In this document: positions 22,279-31,799 of the stretch, in pieces
Numbering within the stretch: the first letter of the stretch is position 1
Layout of the letters: each line of letters begins with the position of its first letter
Assembly: GCA_029204225.1 (NCBI GenBank)
Contig: MU835478.1
Coordinates: forward strand, 1-38,789
Length of the DNA stretch: 38,789 nt
Origin: Diphasiastrum complanatum
Lineage: Eukaryota; Streptophyta; Lycopodiopsida; Lycopodiales; Lycopodiaceae
Direction of reading: 5' to 3'
Translations under genes and position numbers: made by a program
The notes under the pieces: generated by a model
What the model was told of the DNA's origin: nothing
Seen by the model: the letters and a program-made list of their open reading frames with translations, nothing else
Database searches by the model: none

Positions 22279-22768
22279 TATTAAGACCATATTTAGCTAA
22301 GGACATGGAATAGTCCTAATATGGTAGACCAACCCTCCAGTGTTCGAGATTATTGGTCATGCCTAGATTTTATTCCACGTCAAGGCCTGTTTGTGACTAA
22401 TGACCTTGAGAGGACCCAGACACTCTAATTGAGACATATGGAGTAGTGCATGTACGTGTGACTGATATAGGTAGGAGGGATGCATGAAGAGCTGTGATTT
22501 ATTTATAGTTGACCTGCATGGGGATTGCATGGGTTCATGCACAGGATCCTACTCTTTATATATTGAGGTAGAGATTATCCCATCGACGATTTTTGGTCTA
22601 GGTTTCCAGTTGAGCTCTTCTCCTCTTGCTATCACATGGCATGGCTTGGGGGCTAGATCCAGGAGGAAACTCTAGAAGGGATCTAGGATTGGTTGGGTGG
22701 TTTTGCTCCATAGTCTCTCTTGTGTTTTCCTATCATCATCTTAGGGGTTTTCCCTAGTGGTCTTTATA
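22279..22768 (+). repeat. LTR copy (plus), 3' LTR of element B2
   Basis: 490 bp from TATTAAGACC to GGTCTTTATA. It matches the minus-strand LTR at 12821-13285. The ends read TATT...TATA where the consensus is TGTT...TACA, consistent with G-to-A and C-to-T changes typical of methylated-cytosine decay. No primer site follows, so it is the 3' LTR. Confidence 0.88.
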
Positions 22769-23048
22769 TTTCAGTCTCCAAAAGTGTACCTACGTCCTCC
22801 GAACCCTCGCCAACCTTTCTAAACCCTCACCTGTGTATCATCAATTTTCGTCGAGCTCAGAATAGTTATAAAACATTGTTTTGATGTATCTTTGAAGTAG
22901 GCAAAGGTTAGTTTTATCAGTAACTAGTCCGGCGAACGTTCCCAACCCTCAAAAGTGCCAAATAGCTTTCTGAACCCTCTCTCGCCAATGAGAACCTTTG
23001 TCTAACAGCCATGAAAGTCCCTTGAAGAGCCATTCCTCCTACTCAATA
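22769..23048. other. Non-coding stretch with AACCCTC words
   Basis: CGAACCCTCGCC, AAACCCTCACC, CAACCCTC and GAACCCTC recur within about 200 bases. No gene seen. Confidence 0.35.
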
Positions 23049-24175
23049 AATTCAAGATGGGAAAAAGAGAAAGGGTCAGAGACTACATCGCATGGATCAA
23101 ATATCTACGATCCGAGTGTAATGCGGAGTTGACTCCCAACATGCGGTCATTATGTGGTTCTAGCAGGACTACCTAGAAGCATCCGATGAGAGCTTAAAAG
23201 ACGAGAACAATATGCTACACTACATGAAGCTATGGAAGACGCAATGAGAGAACAAGATGAAGGACCAGATGATGATTCCACACTAGGAACTACAACACTT
23301 CATGTTTCAACTCCTTCAATTGCATCAACATCAGCTTCAATGAGCTTTTCCAATGAATCGATGATAGAACAGATCATGAAATTACACAAGCAATAGATGG
23401 AACAGCTCACACCCAATTTGACCAAAAACTAAAGGCTCTTCAAAGTATTGTAGCACCACAACCAGATCCTTACCAGCAATAGTATCCTCGATGGGACAAT
23501 TTTTGGTGTCCCATTTGTATCCAGAATCACACGTCAAGTTGAACGAGTGCCCGACACTGAAGCAGAATTTGAAGTTGACGCACAGATATTGTCACCTGTG
23601 CAATACGTCCTTGCACGACACTGCTTATTGCCCCTACAGTCCACGGATCATACAACAGTAGAGAGCTCTATTTCAGACCTCTTATGCTTACCATCAAGGA
23701 GAACCTAATGCAGCACCAAGGCTTGGACCAGGACCTCAACAAGAACGAATGGCACTACCAGCACCACCAAGGCCGAACAACCCTCAAGCAGCCCAGGTGA
23801 ATCTCACGGCAACGAAAGCTGAAACATTTGTCCAACAGGAAATGCAACAATGGTATGGACTAATGAACTTTTCATCGATCCTGCTATTAATGCTATTCCA
23901 CATACGCTGCACATCCACAATGCCAAGGGGACATATTATATGGATGTTACGGATGAGGAGAAGGACATAGGATTGCCGAATGTCTAAACAAAGGAATTTA
24001 CACACCCTTTCTGCTGCGAGTGTGGATATGGACACTGCTACAAGAATTGTCCATTGAGAGCCAGCACCAACGCACTAGTGAACTGGATTGTGGTTCAATC
24101 AGCAGGCACGAGCACAAATCCACACTCAAGTATACCAAGGATACCTCCTTATCCTATTGTTCCAGTGTTAGCTAA
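23049..24175 (+). pseudogene. Retroelement gag-like pseudogene with CCHC zinc knuckles
   Basis: Read across stops and shifts, the plus strand gives YVVLAGLPRSIR, ELKRREQYATLHEAMEDAMR, then a Ser/Thr-rich linker. Next come a Cys-rich stretch FWCPICIQNHT and the knuckle CHLCNTSLHDTAYC (C-x2-C-x4-H-x4-C, about 23596-23637). A Pro/Gln-rich stretch (APRLGPGPQQERMALPAPPR) and a further knuckle-like CCECGYGHCYKNC (about 24018-24056) follow. The order of helical domain then knuckles is that of a retrotransposon nucleocapsid. At least six in-frame stops or shifts mean it is dead. I cannot assign it to Gypsy or another clade, and no pol follows. Confidence 0.6.
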
Positions 24176-24429
24176 TACGTGAGCACAAAAATGCAAGGAG
24201 GTAGCTCCATCATCACCACACTTTGTATCAATGCCAACTGGTGGGCCTTGGCACTTTGCGAGTAAGTCATCTGCAAGTTTTGGTTTCGACAAGCTACAGA
24301 AAAAATAAGGCACGTGGTATGCTATGTTTTCTATCACACTACAATTCGTATCATGATCAACCAACGTGTCTTGAATACGATCACAATATTTATATCTCTT
24401 TGATCTGTATGGTTTCTGATTTTCTATGT

Positions 24430-24522
24430 GTTCCCCAACAAAGTACACATGTCAACTTCAAGTTCATTTAGATCATGCTAAAACATAACAGATGGATGAG
24501 TTGAATGCCACAAGTTAAAAAT
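24430..24522 (+). repeat. Direct repeat, copy 1 (partner at 24740-24828)
   Basis: Both copies contain TTTAGATCATGCTAAAACAT followed by AACAGATGGA and CCACAAGTTAAAAA. On the minus strand each has a TTTTAG|CATGATCTAAATGA acceptor-like junction, so it may be a duplicated intron/exon border. Confidence 0.8.
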
Positions 24523-24526
24523 CGCA

Positions 24527-24650
24527 AGTGATGAATTCTGACACCCACAATCGCATAATGACAAATATTCCAAACCAAGTCAACAAATGCATTTAAACAC
24601 AATGACTTACAACATAATTGTGTCTAGTTTTTCATCACACAAGACTCACA
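24527..24650 (-). repeat. Dispersed repeat copy 2 (inverted relative to 10870-10993)
   Basis: The minus strand reads GAGTCTTGTG through TTGTAAGTCATTGTGTTTAA to GTGGGTGTCAGAA, matching copy 1 with roughly a dozen differences. It lies between the two 24.4/24.7-kb direct repeats. Confidence 0.8.
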
Positions 24651-24739
24651 ACTTGTCACAGATGTGGCACATTTCTCTCCCTAGATAACACTTGAAATAA
24701 CTCGAAACTAGTGAGATGTGGTTGATGCATAACCATGTT

Positions 24740-24828
24740 GTTCCCAAAGTACACACGTAAACTTCTTTCATTTAGATCATGCTAAAACATAACAGATGGA
24801 CGAGCAAGGCCACAAGTTAAAAAGCCAT
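24740..24828 (+). repeat. Direct repeat, copy 2
   Basis: Second copy of the 24430-24522 unit, about 310 bp downstream, with scattered mismatches and short deletions. Confidence 0.8.
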
Positions 24829-25959
24829 CAATCATCATTGTCTCGTAGCGACGATGCTGGCTTCATCAACTTACAGCGTTGAAAATAGCCATGCATTCCT
24901 CAAAATGCACAAAAACCCTTTGCAAAAAAAACTATGACTTCAATGCATTTACAAGGTTAATGCATGCACAATTCAGTGAACCAACTGATAGACATGCAAT
25001 GACTAGAAGGGTCAGACACCAATTTATGTTTGACGAAACCAAAAAAGAGAAGAAAATTAAATAAAAAACTTCATGCAGGCTAGGAAAGGGCACCCCTCCT
25101 TCTAAACCCTAAAAACTTTAGCCGCCTCTCTTCTTAGTTCAAGAAGAACCCAGCCATGACCCCATTGTGATAGAGAGGAGAGAGATATCAAATAGGAATC
25201 TACCATCATCCAGCATTATCCATAGCTGGAGTAATGATAAACCACCAGCCATCTCGTTTTTGTCTCCCATCATCCAATGTCTAGCAGAAAAACGCTAACG
25301 TATCAGTGTCTCAAAGACAAGAAAAAGAGTTATTGTAGGTTTTACGGTTTAAACTTCTTTCAACAGTCAGCAATCAACAAACCAAGAAAGGTTTCACAGG
25401 GTTCAACAACATGCATCACTTGACCCAAGTCTTTATCTGTTTTTCTAAAGAATAGGCAACTTACATTTTCCATTCTATATTTCCAGTTTGCACGAAGCAT
25501 AAGAGGATTAGTTTGGTAATAAGCACGCAAAAAAAAAATTTGGGGTTGCCAATATTGGTATCAAATTGAAGGTGTTTTCAACATCAATTCACTTATCTAG
25601 TTTGCTCAAAGTTCCAAGAGGGGTGTGGTCCAATTTTGGGGCATTAAGTGATTCTTTATTGAACATCTCTCTTTTTGTATGATGTGAAATGAAATCACAT
25701 GAAACCGTATTGAATGACAACAAACCGACAACAATTATGAAGCATACGCACCCATCTCAGATTTTGTGACAAAATCGTGAGTCAACTCAACGTGCTCAAC
25801 AAATACGAGTACATTATACAGTATCTCTATTAATAACCGGATCAATATGGCTCTACCCTCTATGCAATGTTATTTTTGCCTCTTTCCAGTTTATCAATAC
25901 TTTGTTCTTCTGATGCATTCATTGATGGTTTCTGAGTTCATTTAATACTAACTAAACTA
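24829..25959. other. Non-coding; a telo-box-like leader at 25110
   Basis: No gene recognised. TAAACCCTAAAA at about 25107-25118 followed by GCCGCCTCTCTTCT resembles the telo-box/pyrimidine leader of plant translation-apparatus genes. The only ATG after it opens four codons. Confidence 0.35.
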
Positions 25960-25994
25960 TCAAAAAAAAAAAGTTGGCCATTAGTCTTTTTCCA

Positions 25995-26100
25995 CAAAAA
26001 AGAAATGCAATCCGGGTCCCGGATCGCTGACGTTCCAGAACGCACGTTCTAGAATGTTTTTGCAGCGTCGCGATCCACTATAACATCGCTTGCGGTGCTT
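25995..26100 (-). repeat. Self-complementary locus 5
   Basis: On the minus strand TTATAGTGGATCGCGACGC leads to GAACGTGCGTTC and GATCCGGGACCCGG and ends before a T-rich run. GAACGtgCGTTC is a 5-bp-arm inverted repeat and TCCGGGACCCGGA another. Confidence 0.55.
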
Positions 26101-26515
26101 AAGCTTTCCTTGTATTGTTGATGCTTCCATAGCTAGTTTCCTTTAAGCTTTCATTTGTTGTGTCAGTTATTGAGGTTAAGATACTTCATAGATAGACTTG
26201 TATGTTCATCACACATAACTCTCCATATGAAGGAAGTCTCTACCTAGCTGAACATCACATAACCTGGCATTAGACAAGCTATTGAAAACTATAGATGCAA
26301 CACTCCTATCCATAAGGTCCTTGACCTTAGTAATGTGCTCCCCTATCACCTGCATCCAATCTAAGATTACACAATCTATTTTGTATATTAAGAACCCTAG
26401 CTAAATCCACAATCACATACATAGACTTAAGATCTCCCAAGCCTCATTTTGTCCTTTTGCATTACAGATGTGAGGAATGAGGTTACCTTTGGGCTGATGA
26501 CTCTGTGTGCTTTCT
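26101..26515. other. Possible downstream part of hAT pseudogene, unreadable
   Basis: Follows the last identifiable hAT exon on the minus strand. No motif survives that I can name. Confidence 0.3.
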
Positions 26516-27819
26516 ATCCTCTTGCTGCAATGTCCTCAATCAGTAAGTCGATGCTATGTGCAACGCATAGAGTCCAAAAGATAGTAAGTAATTCTCCATC
26601 ACCAAATCCCCCCTGGCTTTGCAATTTGCGATATTGTCAGTAATGACTTGCACAACATTTTGAGGCCCCACCTCCTCGATCGCTTGCGTGACGTGTGAAT
26701 AGATGTTGTACTCAACTATAACATATTGCCACGAGCATTGAGCATCAAATTTCAATATGTAACATGTAACATATTTAAAACCCTAGATTCTTATTGAGCA
26801 TTGACTCTTGAGCAACAACTCACGAGCATCAAAATGGTTAAAATTCTAAATAGCAATGAGCAATGAGCATTGAAGTCCAACACAAGTCATGAACTTGTTA
26901 TTCACCTGAAACAATGGTGGTAGGTGTTGATGTGCCAATGGCTCTCAACATCATGGTGCCCACACAGGAAGACACTAGAATGTTAATGATATGTCGCCTC
27001 CTATTGTCACACCAAGCATCGGTCATGGTGCAGCCGAATTGTTTCCATGATTCACGAACAGGTTCCAAATCTTTGGTTACATCCTGAACCTCCCTCATCA
27101 AAGTGTGGTGCGTAGGGACTCCATGCTAGGTCTACGGTATTTGGCCCCTATTGCGGCAACACTCTCTACCATAGCCCCCCCAAGCAAGAGTCTTTGCTAG
27201 ATGGAAGCGGAGGTCACAACGGTAGAAGAACGAGTCTTCTAATAGCCACATTTGCCTTAATCTTGTTGTCACCTCAAAATCATAATATTCTCTACTAGTA
27301 ACACCACCTCTGTTGGGGGCTCTAGAAGTAGAGGGGCCAGCTACATCTACATGTGGTGTAGATGTGCCAGCCTCTATCTCTGTCTCACCCCGACCTAAGG
27401 TGGACACATGATGCCTAGCAATTCAATTCCATTGCAACAAACGAAATCGAAAAAAATTTAATCACGACAAGTGACAATGCAAATTCATCATGCACATTGC
27501 AAAATTCAAATTTCAAAAGCAAAACTTTAAAGAATCCAATCACAAGTGTATGATGCTTACCTACAGTGACAATCGGAGGAATCATCTCCTCTCTATGAAT
27601 AGCTCCTAGTCTCGCAATCGTGCTCAAGAGCCCTAGACGTGCCTATGAGCATGGTCTGATCTCATAGCCACGCAAACAAAGAAGGTGCGCTCGAATATGC
27701 ACTGGACCACCTGTGTAGCTCACACAACAATAATTGCACGTCCATCATTTTGTGCCCGAGCTACCGTACGTCGAAGCAACTGTGACATGATCCCATACAA
27801 GATCTCTAGTTCTCACCAT
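26516..27819 (-). pseudogene. hAT transposase, N-terminal half (BED finger plus DUF659-like), dead
   Basis: Exon 1 (27819-27561) starts with an ATG and encodes a BED-type zinc finger: WDHVTV, CNYC, GGPVHIRAHL. It carries an in-frame stop at 27745-27747 and another after the finger, and ends at a GTAAGC donor. Exon 2 (27414-26906) carries LRQMWLLEDSFFYRCDLRFH, then MREVQDVTKDLEPVRESWKQ and CTMTDAWCDNRRRHIINILV, and ends TCAG|GTGAAT. Exon 3 (26715 to about 26516) gives IEEVGPQNVVQVITDNIANC, then in a shifted frame FWTLCVAHSIDLLIEDIA. The order BED, N-terminal helices, ESW..TIMTDxWxDxRRRxIIN, VVQVITDNxANY, FWTPCAAHCIDL is that of plant hAT/DUF659 transposases. Introns are 146 and 190 bp. The C-terminal half is not on this strand. 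Confidence 0.85.
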
Positions 27820-28115
27820 GACTCCCAACTCATAACTCCTAAGTTCTAGCTCCTAACTCTCCTAATTTCTAACTTCTAATACTTCTCTCACCTCTATTGC
27901 CTAACACCTAAATCTACTACATAAAACTAAATTCACACATGCACCTCTTGCCTAAATTCTAATGCCTCCTCCTCTCCTATGCTCTCTCCTAACTCCTATG
28001 TCTCTCCTTCATTGACCTAATTCTGCTAAACACCTAACTCCTAACTCATATTTTAATTTCTCTCCTTGTGCATTTGACATTAACCTAACACTAAACTTGC
28101 AGCCCTATTATCTCT
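27820..28115 (-). repeat. CTAACTCCTA-type low-complexity region upstream of hAT start
   Basis: Pyrimidine-rich plus strand with many CTAACTCCTA-like words at irregular spacing. It lies immediately 5' of the BED-finger ATG. It could be the element's subterminal region. Confidence 0.5.
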
Positions 28116-28359
28116 CCAATAATCAACATTGAGGAAAGATTCATTTCCTCTCTCCTCTTTCCTCTCTCTTCTCTCAAGCCTACTTTTGATGAATTGTATG
28201 TTATTCAATGTCTTCAAGTATGATTCATGGCATTTCTATTACATTTGCTATTTTTTCAAGTCCCGAATCTTTCTTGAATCCTAATCTTGTGAGTGCCCAC
28301 ATTGTCACACTCAGTATTGCATAAGACCCACTCATTGTCATGTGTGCACCGTGCAGGCA

Positions 28360-29302
28360 CGAGACTCTTGAGTTTGAGTGTCCAGGAGCGCGGCTCAAAG
28401 TAGGACAATTGCGCCCTGTTTCAAGTATGGGAGTGATGTTCCTAGATTGCAAAAGCTCGCCATGATTACACAGCAGTTGCATGTGAGAGGAATTGGAGTG
28501 TGTTCTCTCTGATTCATACGAAGAGGAAGAACGGGCTTAGTGTTGCATACTTAGACAAGTTGGTGTATGTGCACGCCAATCTGCGGCTTCTAAAGAAGCT
28601 AAAGGAGACGAGGGAGCATGTATAGGTCAATCGTAAATTCCAAGTTGCAACTATGTTTGAACGTTGAAATTTCAAGTTTGAACTTTCAACTTTGAACTAT
28701 ATTTTTATAGCTTAATAGAAAAAACTAAATACTTTAGTAAATAGAAAAGTCAAACTCGAATTTGAAGTTTTAGTGACATTCTACACATGTTGTACATACT
28801 ACAAGTAAATCCGGATGAAATTGACATGACAAAGGTTCTAGATCTACCACCAAGGTCACAGGACGAGGAGGACGTGTATGCACTACTCCATGAGGATTCC
28901 TTGATGTCTGCAGGTGAATTTAAAGTTCCAACTTTCAAGCTTTGAATTAGCCCTTGAGGCTTGGGCCAGCACTTGCAAGTTGGAAGTTTGAACTTTGAGC
29001 TTAGTCCCATGACTAAGTTCTAGCTTGGGTGTTAAAATTTCAAACTTTTAAGTCAATCCCTGCATGCAGGACCTACCACTCGGGCCGTTGCACGTCGCAG
29101 GACAAGAGGGGGTGAGGCTTCGAGTACTCAATCTCTCAAGGATGAGGAGCCACTAGAAGACGAAGATGATACAGAGACCTCAGAAGATGAAGTCGGTAGC
29201 GATGATTCGTCGGCGGAGTATGAGAGTCATCCATCTGATGATGATGATAGCATTGACAAGGATCGTGCTCCTGAGCCCGCACGGGTCCCACATAATGGCT
29301 GA
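28360..29302 (+). pseudogene. hAT transposase, C-terminal dimerisation region and acidic tail
   Basis: The first block (about 28360-28620) gives, with shifts, QLRPV, YGSDVPRLQKLA, then CERNWSVFSLIHTKRK and LDKLVYVHANLRLL. CERNWS..xxIHTKKRNRL..xxxxDLVYVHxNLRLL is the diagnostic hAT dimerisation motif. A second exon (28774-28913) gives LQVNPDEIDMTKVLDL and EEDVYALLHED, ending at CAG|GTGAAT. The phase-1 intron (28914-29069) contains repeated TTGAACTTT/AAGTTTGAA words. The third exon (29070-29302) is a strongly acidic tail (LKDEEPLEDEDDTETSEDE) ending TGA. The block runs opposite to the N-terminal piece just left of it. Several shifts in the first block make it a pseudogene, but exons 2-3 are open. 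Confidence 0.82.
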
Positions 29303-29846
29303 GTAGTCCCTCTCCAAAAGCCCACCCATGTCCATGATGACCACCTAAACTACATGTTGTGTCCCCCACCTTGATGATTGTTGCATGTGTATCCATGAGC
29401 TGCCGGGCCACTACATTCAGTAGGCCCTCCCCAAACTAACTTCCCTGATGGAAATGCCTCTATTGTAGATGATGGCCCTGCTGCATGGTGATCCTACCAC
29501 TATCGACAAAGTCCATGATGGCCCAGTCAATGACAAACTAGGCTACGATGGCCTTGTTGTTGTTGCTAATGATGAACTAGGCCATGATGACCTGTAGCTG
29601 ATGATGAAATAGATTATGATGGACCAACCTTGGTGCTAGAAGGTGCACCACTGCTTGATCGTGTGTGCCAACAGAACATAGCTGCACACCAATTTGAAGC
29701 CTAGGCCCTCGTGTTGGCCTAGTCCTGGGTCGGTGCCTACTTCAAGAAGGCCAAAATATGGTCCCTCTTGCAAGTAAAACTTTCTCTTTTCCCTCAAACA
29801 TGCCTTGATACCAAGATAAGAATTTGTACACACAAGTGCATAACAC
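29303..29846 (+). other. Unassigned, with recurring YGATGGCCY words
   Basis: GATGATGGCCCTG, CATGATGGCCCAG, TACGATGGCCTTG and CATGATGACCTG recur between 29470 and 29595. One frame gives VHDGPVNDKLGYDGLVV and NDELGHDDL, a decayed peptide-repeat appearance. No family recognised. Confidence 0.35.
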
Positions 29847-29930
29847 AATCATAGTTGCAGCGAATTGCGATTCGTTGGGATCGCGTTTTGCGAATCGCGA
29901 ATCTGGCTATGAATCGTGGTTAAAAAAAAC
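29847..29930 (+). repeat. Self-complementary locus 6 (GCGAATC words, A-tract)
   Basis: CATAGTTGCAGCG is followed by GCGAATT, GCGATTCG, GATCGCG, GCGAATCGCGAATC and CTATGAATCGTGG, then AAAAAAA. Words and complements alternate. Confidence 0.65.
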
Positions 29931-29940
29931 AAAATATAAC

Positions 29941-30000
29941 ATTTTTTGGGCCTCCTCCTCGCGGCCATAAACGCGCCAGCCGTGGAGGAGGCAAAAAAAT
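29941..30000 (+). repeat. Inverted repeat hairpin (about 20-bp arms)
   Basis: ATTTTTTGGGCCTCCTCC and GGAGGAGGCAAAAAAAT face each other around an approximately 26-bp centre that can pair further (GCGGC/GCCG). The arms differ by a 2-base gap. It starts about ten bases after locus 6. Confidence 0.75.
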
Positions 30001-30032
30001 TTTTATGAACTATAGGCGTCCGATCTTCGCAT

Positions 30033-31087
30033 GTGAATAGTCGGCAGGCATCTACTCGACGATACGGAGGTGGTGTGCACGATGCCAGGGGGATGAAGAA
30101 GCCAGCACCCACACGCTTTGCGTTTTACTTGGTGCTAGAGCGATTGATAGTAGTGAAGGACACATTGCGGCGGATGGTTTCCAACGAGGCCTTCGGGGAC
30201 TTTAGAGACATCGCACATGCGACGTTTTTCCAGTCCACTGTGTTCGGTGACGAGTTCTGGACACATGCTGAGTAGATTGTTGGGGTCCTTCTACCCATTT
30301 TCAGAGTGCTACGCCTGGTACACCGTGAGGTGCACTCTCGGTCTCATTTACGAGTTCATGGACCACATCGGCAAGGCGATTCTAACGTCAGCCTTGGACG
30401 AGCACATGTATGACTCTTCAGTGTCTAGTTTGTTGTTTCTCACTCAAGTTTGATGCGTTTACTTTATGCTATGGTGCACTGATTATTGTAATTTGTCTGC
30501 TGCAGAAGGGAAGAGATCTCGCATATATGGGAGGCCAAATGGGACTACTTCCACCGACCCATCCATGTCGTAGCCCACATGTTGCACCCCTTGCGGCGCT
30601 CTACCCGCGAGAGGGACGATCGGGAGCTGCACCGGCGATGGGTGGAGTACACGAAGCGCGTATGGCCCGGACTAGGTACGTGTGAGAAATCGCTTGGTAG
30701 CCTAAATACTGCAGTATTGTACTCATTGCTAGTGTGTGAATTCGAGGGGACTTACACGTGCCATGTTTTTTCTTCTGCCAATAGGTCCGATGCTCGCTCA
30801 CATTGCACGCCAGCTGCTCACATTTGAGTGCCTCCAGTTTCCTTTTGATGGAGAACAGAGTCGGCGGAGGGAGGATCAGTTGAGGCCCGTTACATTGTGG
30901 AGCTACTGTTACGAGCACGTAACCAGTGCCGAACCATAGAGAACACAGGAGGTCACATTTGAGTGCTTCCAGTTTCCTTTCGATGGAGAACAAAGTCGGC
31001 GGAGGGAGGATCAGCTAAGGCCCGTTACATGGTGGAGCTACTATTACGAGCACGTAACCAGTGCCGAACCCTAGAGAACACAGGAGG
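30033..31087 (+). pseudogene. hAT transposase, central region with internal 135-bp duplication
   Basis: Frames switch among RRMVSNEAFGDFRDIAHATF, EFWTHAE, RVLRLV, LGLIYEFMDHIGKAI, WEAKWDYFHRPIHVVAHMLH and RRREDQLRPVTWWSYYY. These follow in order the central part of plant hAT/DUF659 transposases (FW..xxxLEPFxRVLRLVDxE, GxIYExMDRxxEAI, W..DYFHRPIHxxAHxLHP, RPxxWWxxYG). Intron-like gaps with GTACGTG occur near 30675. A tandem duplication (30818-30952 and 30953-31087) repeats the stretch ending in the RPVTWW motif. Copy 1 reads LW where copy 2 keeps WW. It begins where the minus-strand piece stops in protein order and ends where the 28360 piece begins. Confidence 0.78.
30818..31087 (+). repeat. 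135-bp tandem duplication, two copies
   Basis: Both copies start TCACATTTGAGTGC and end ACACAGGAGG, with about eight mismatches. Confidence 0.93.
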
Positions 31088-31244
31088 TCAGATACCACAG
31101 TCAAGGTCATGTCCAGCGTACACGACCAACAGGGCAAGACAGTGTGAGTAGTGTGCCCCGGCACGGTCCATAGCCATGGCGGGCCTAACACAGCCTAGGG
31201 ACCCTGTTAGTAGGGTAGGGCCCCACGTTGGGTCCCGACGTGCA

Positions 31245-31273
31245 GTCGGCCACGTCAGTGCCACGTGGCCGAC
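31245..31273 (+). repeat. Perfect 11-bp-arm hairpin with ACGT cores
   Basis: GTCGGCCACGT (31245-31255) pairs with ACGTGGCCGAC (31263-31273) across a 7-base loop. The right arm includes a CACGTG G-box. Confidence 0.85.
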
Positions 31274-31284
31274 ACTTGGCAGTA

Positions 31285-31398
31285 GCATGCTACCAGTCCT
31301 CACACTGGGCTAGGAGGGGCTTACTCTATATCAGGGAGTAGGCAAGGTTGGGTGGATCAGTTAGTGTTTGCCCTACTGTGGTGTTAGGATCTATTACA
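31285..31398 (+). repeat. LTR-end direct repeat, copy 1 (copy 2 at 31673-31785)
   Basis: 114 bp from GCATGCTACCAG to ATCTATTACA, repeated 388 bp later with about 12 differences. Copy 2 is the functional LTR end abutting the primer site. Confidence 0.92.
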
Positions 31399-31450
31399 GA
31401 TCAGATATGACTTATTTCTCTCCTCTCTCTCCCCCAGTGTGGGGACATCA

Positions 31451-31458
<8 letters not shown>

Positions 31459-31501
<43 letters not shown>
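31459..31501 (+). repeat. (CT)n microsatellite
   Basis: About 21 uninterrupted CT repeats lying between the two LTR-end copies. Confidence 0.97.
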
Positions 31502-31504
<3 letters not shown>

Positions 31505-31672
31505 GGATTGTCTACAACTCAATCTACCCTTTCTCTCTCTAAAAGAGTGAGTACCACCCACATATGACTTGTCTCTTTGTTTCTTTCTAGTGCAGAGAAT
31601 CAGGATCACCCATTGGCTTTCTTACTCCACGTTGGGGACATCTCTTATGGCATGTTTTATGAAACGTTTTAT

Positions 31673-31785
31673 GCATGCTACCAGGTCTCACATTGGGCTA
31701 GGAGGGGCTTGATGTATATCAGGGACTAGGCAAGGCTGGGTGGACCAGTTAGGTTTGCCCTACTGTGTTGTTAGGATCTATTACA
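31673..31785 (+). repeat. LTR-end direct repeat, copy 2
   Basis: Second copy, ending one base before the primer site. Confidence 0.92.
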
Positions 31786-31786
31786 C

Positions 31787-31799
31787 TGGTATCAGAGCC
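31787..31799 (+). promoter_or_regulatory. Primer binding site of Gypsy element C
   Basis: TGGTATCAGAGCC, initiator methionine tRNA-complementary, right after the LTR. Confidence 0.9.

Larger units (their letters stand above)
31143..31785 (+). repeat. 5' LTR of Gypsy element C (left limit inferred)
   Basis: It ends ATCTATTACA one base before the primer site. TGTGAGTAG at 31143 is a plausible start (partial match to the complement of the end), but no partner LTR is in the window. It contains a duplicated 114-bp 3' segment, a (CT)n run and an 11-bp-arm hairpin. Confidence 0.6.

Noticed and set aside
25100-25170. Ribosomal-protein-type promoter or leader (telo-box)
   Set aside because: No coding region follows; the ATG opens only four codons.
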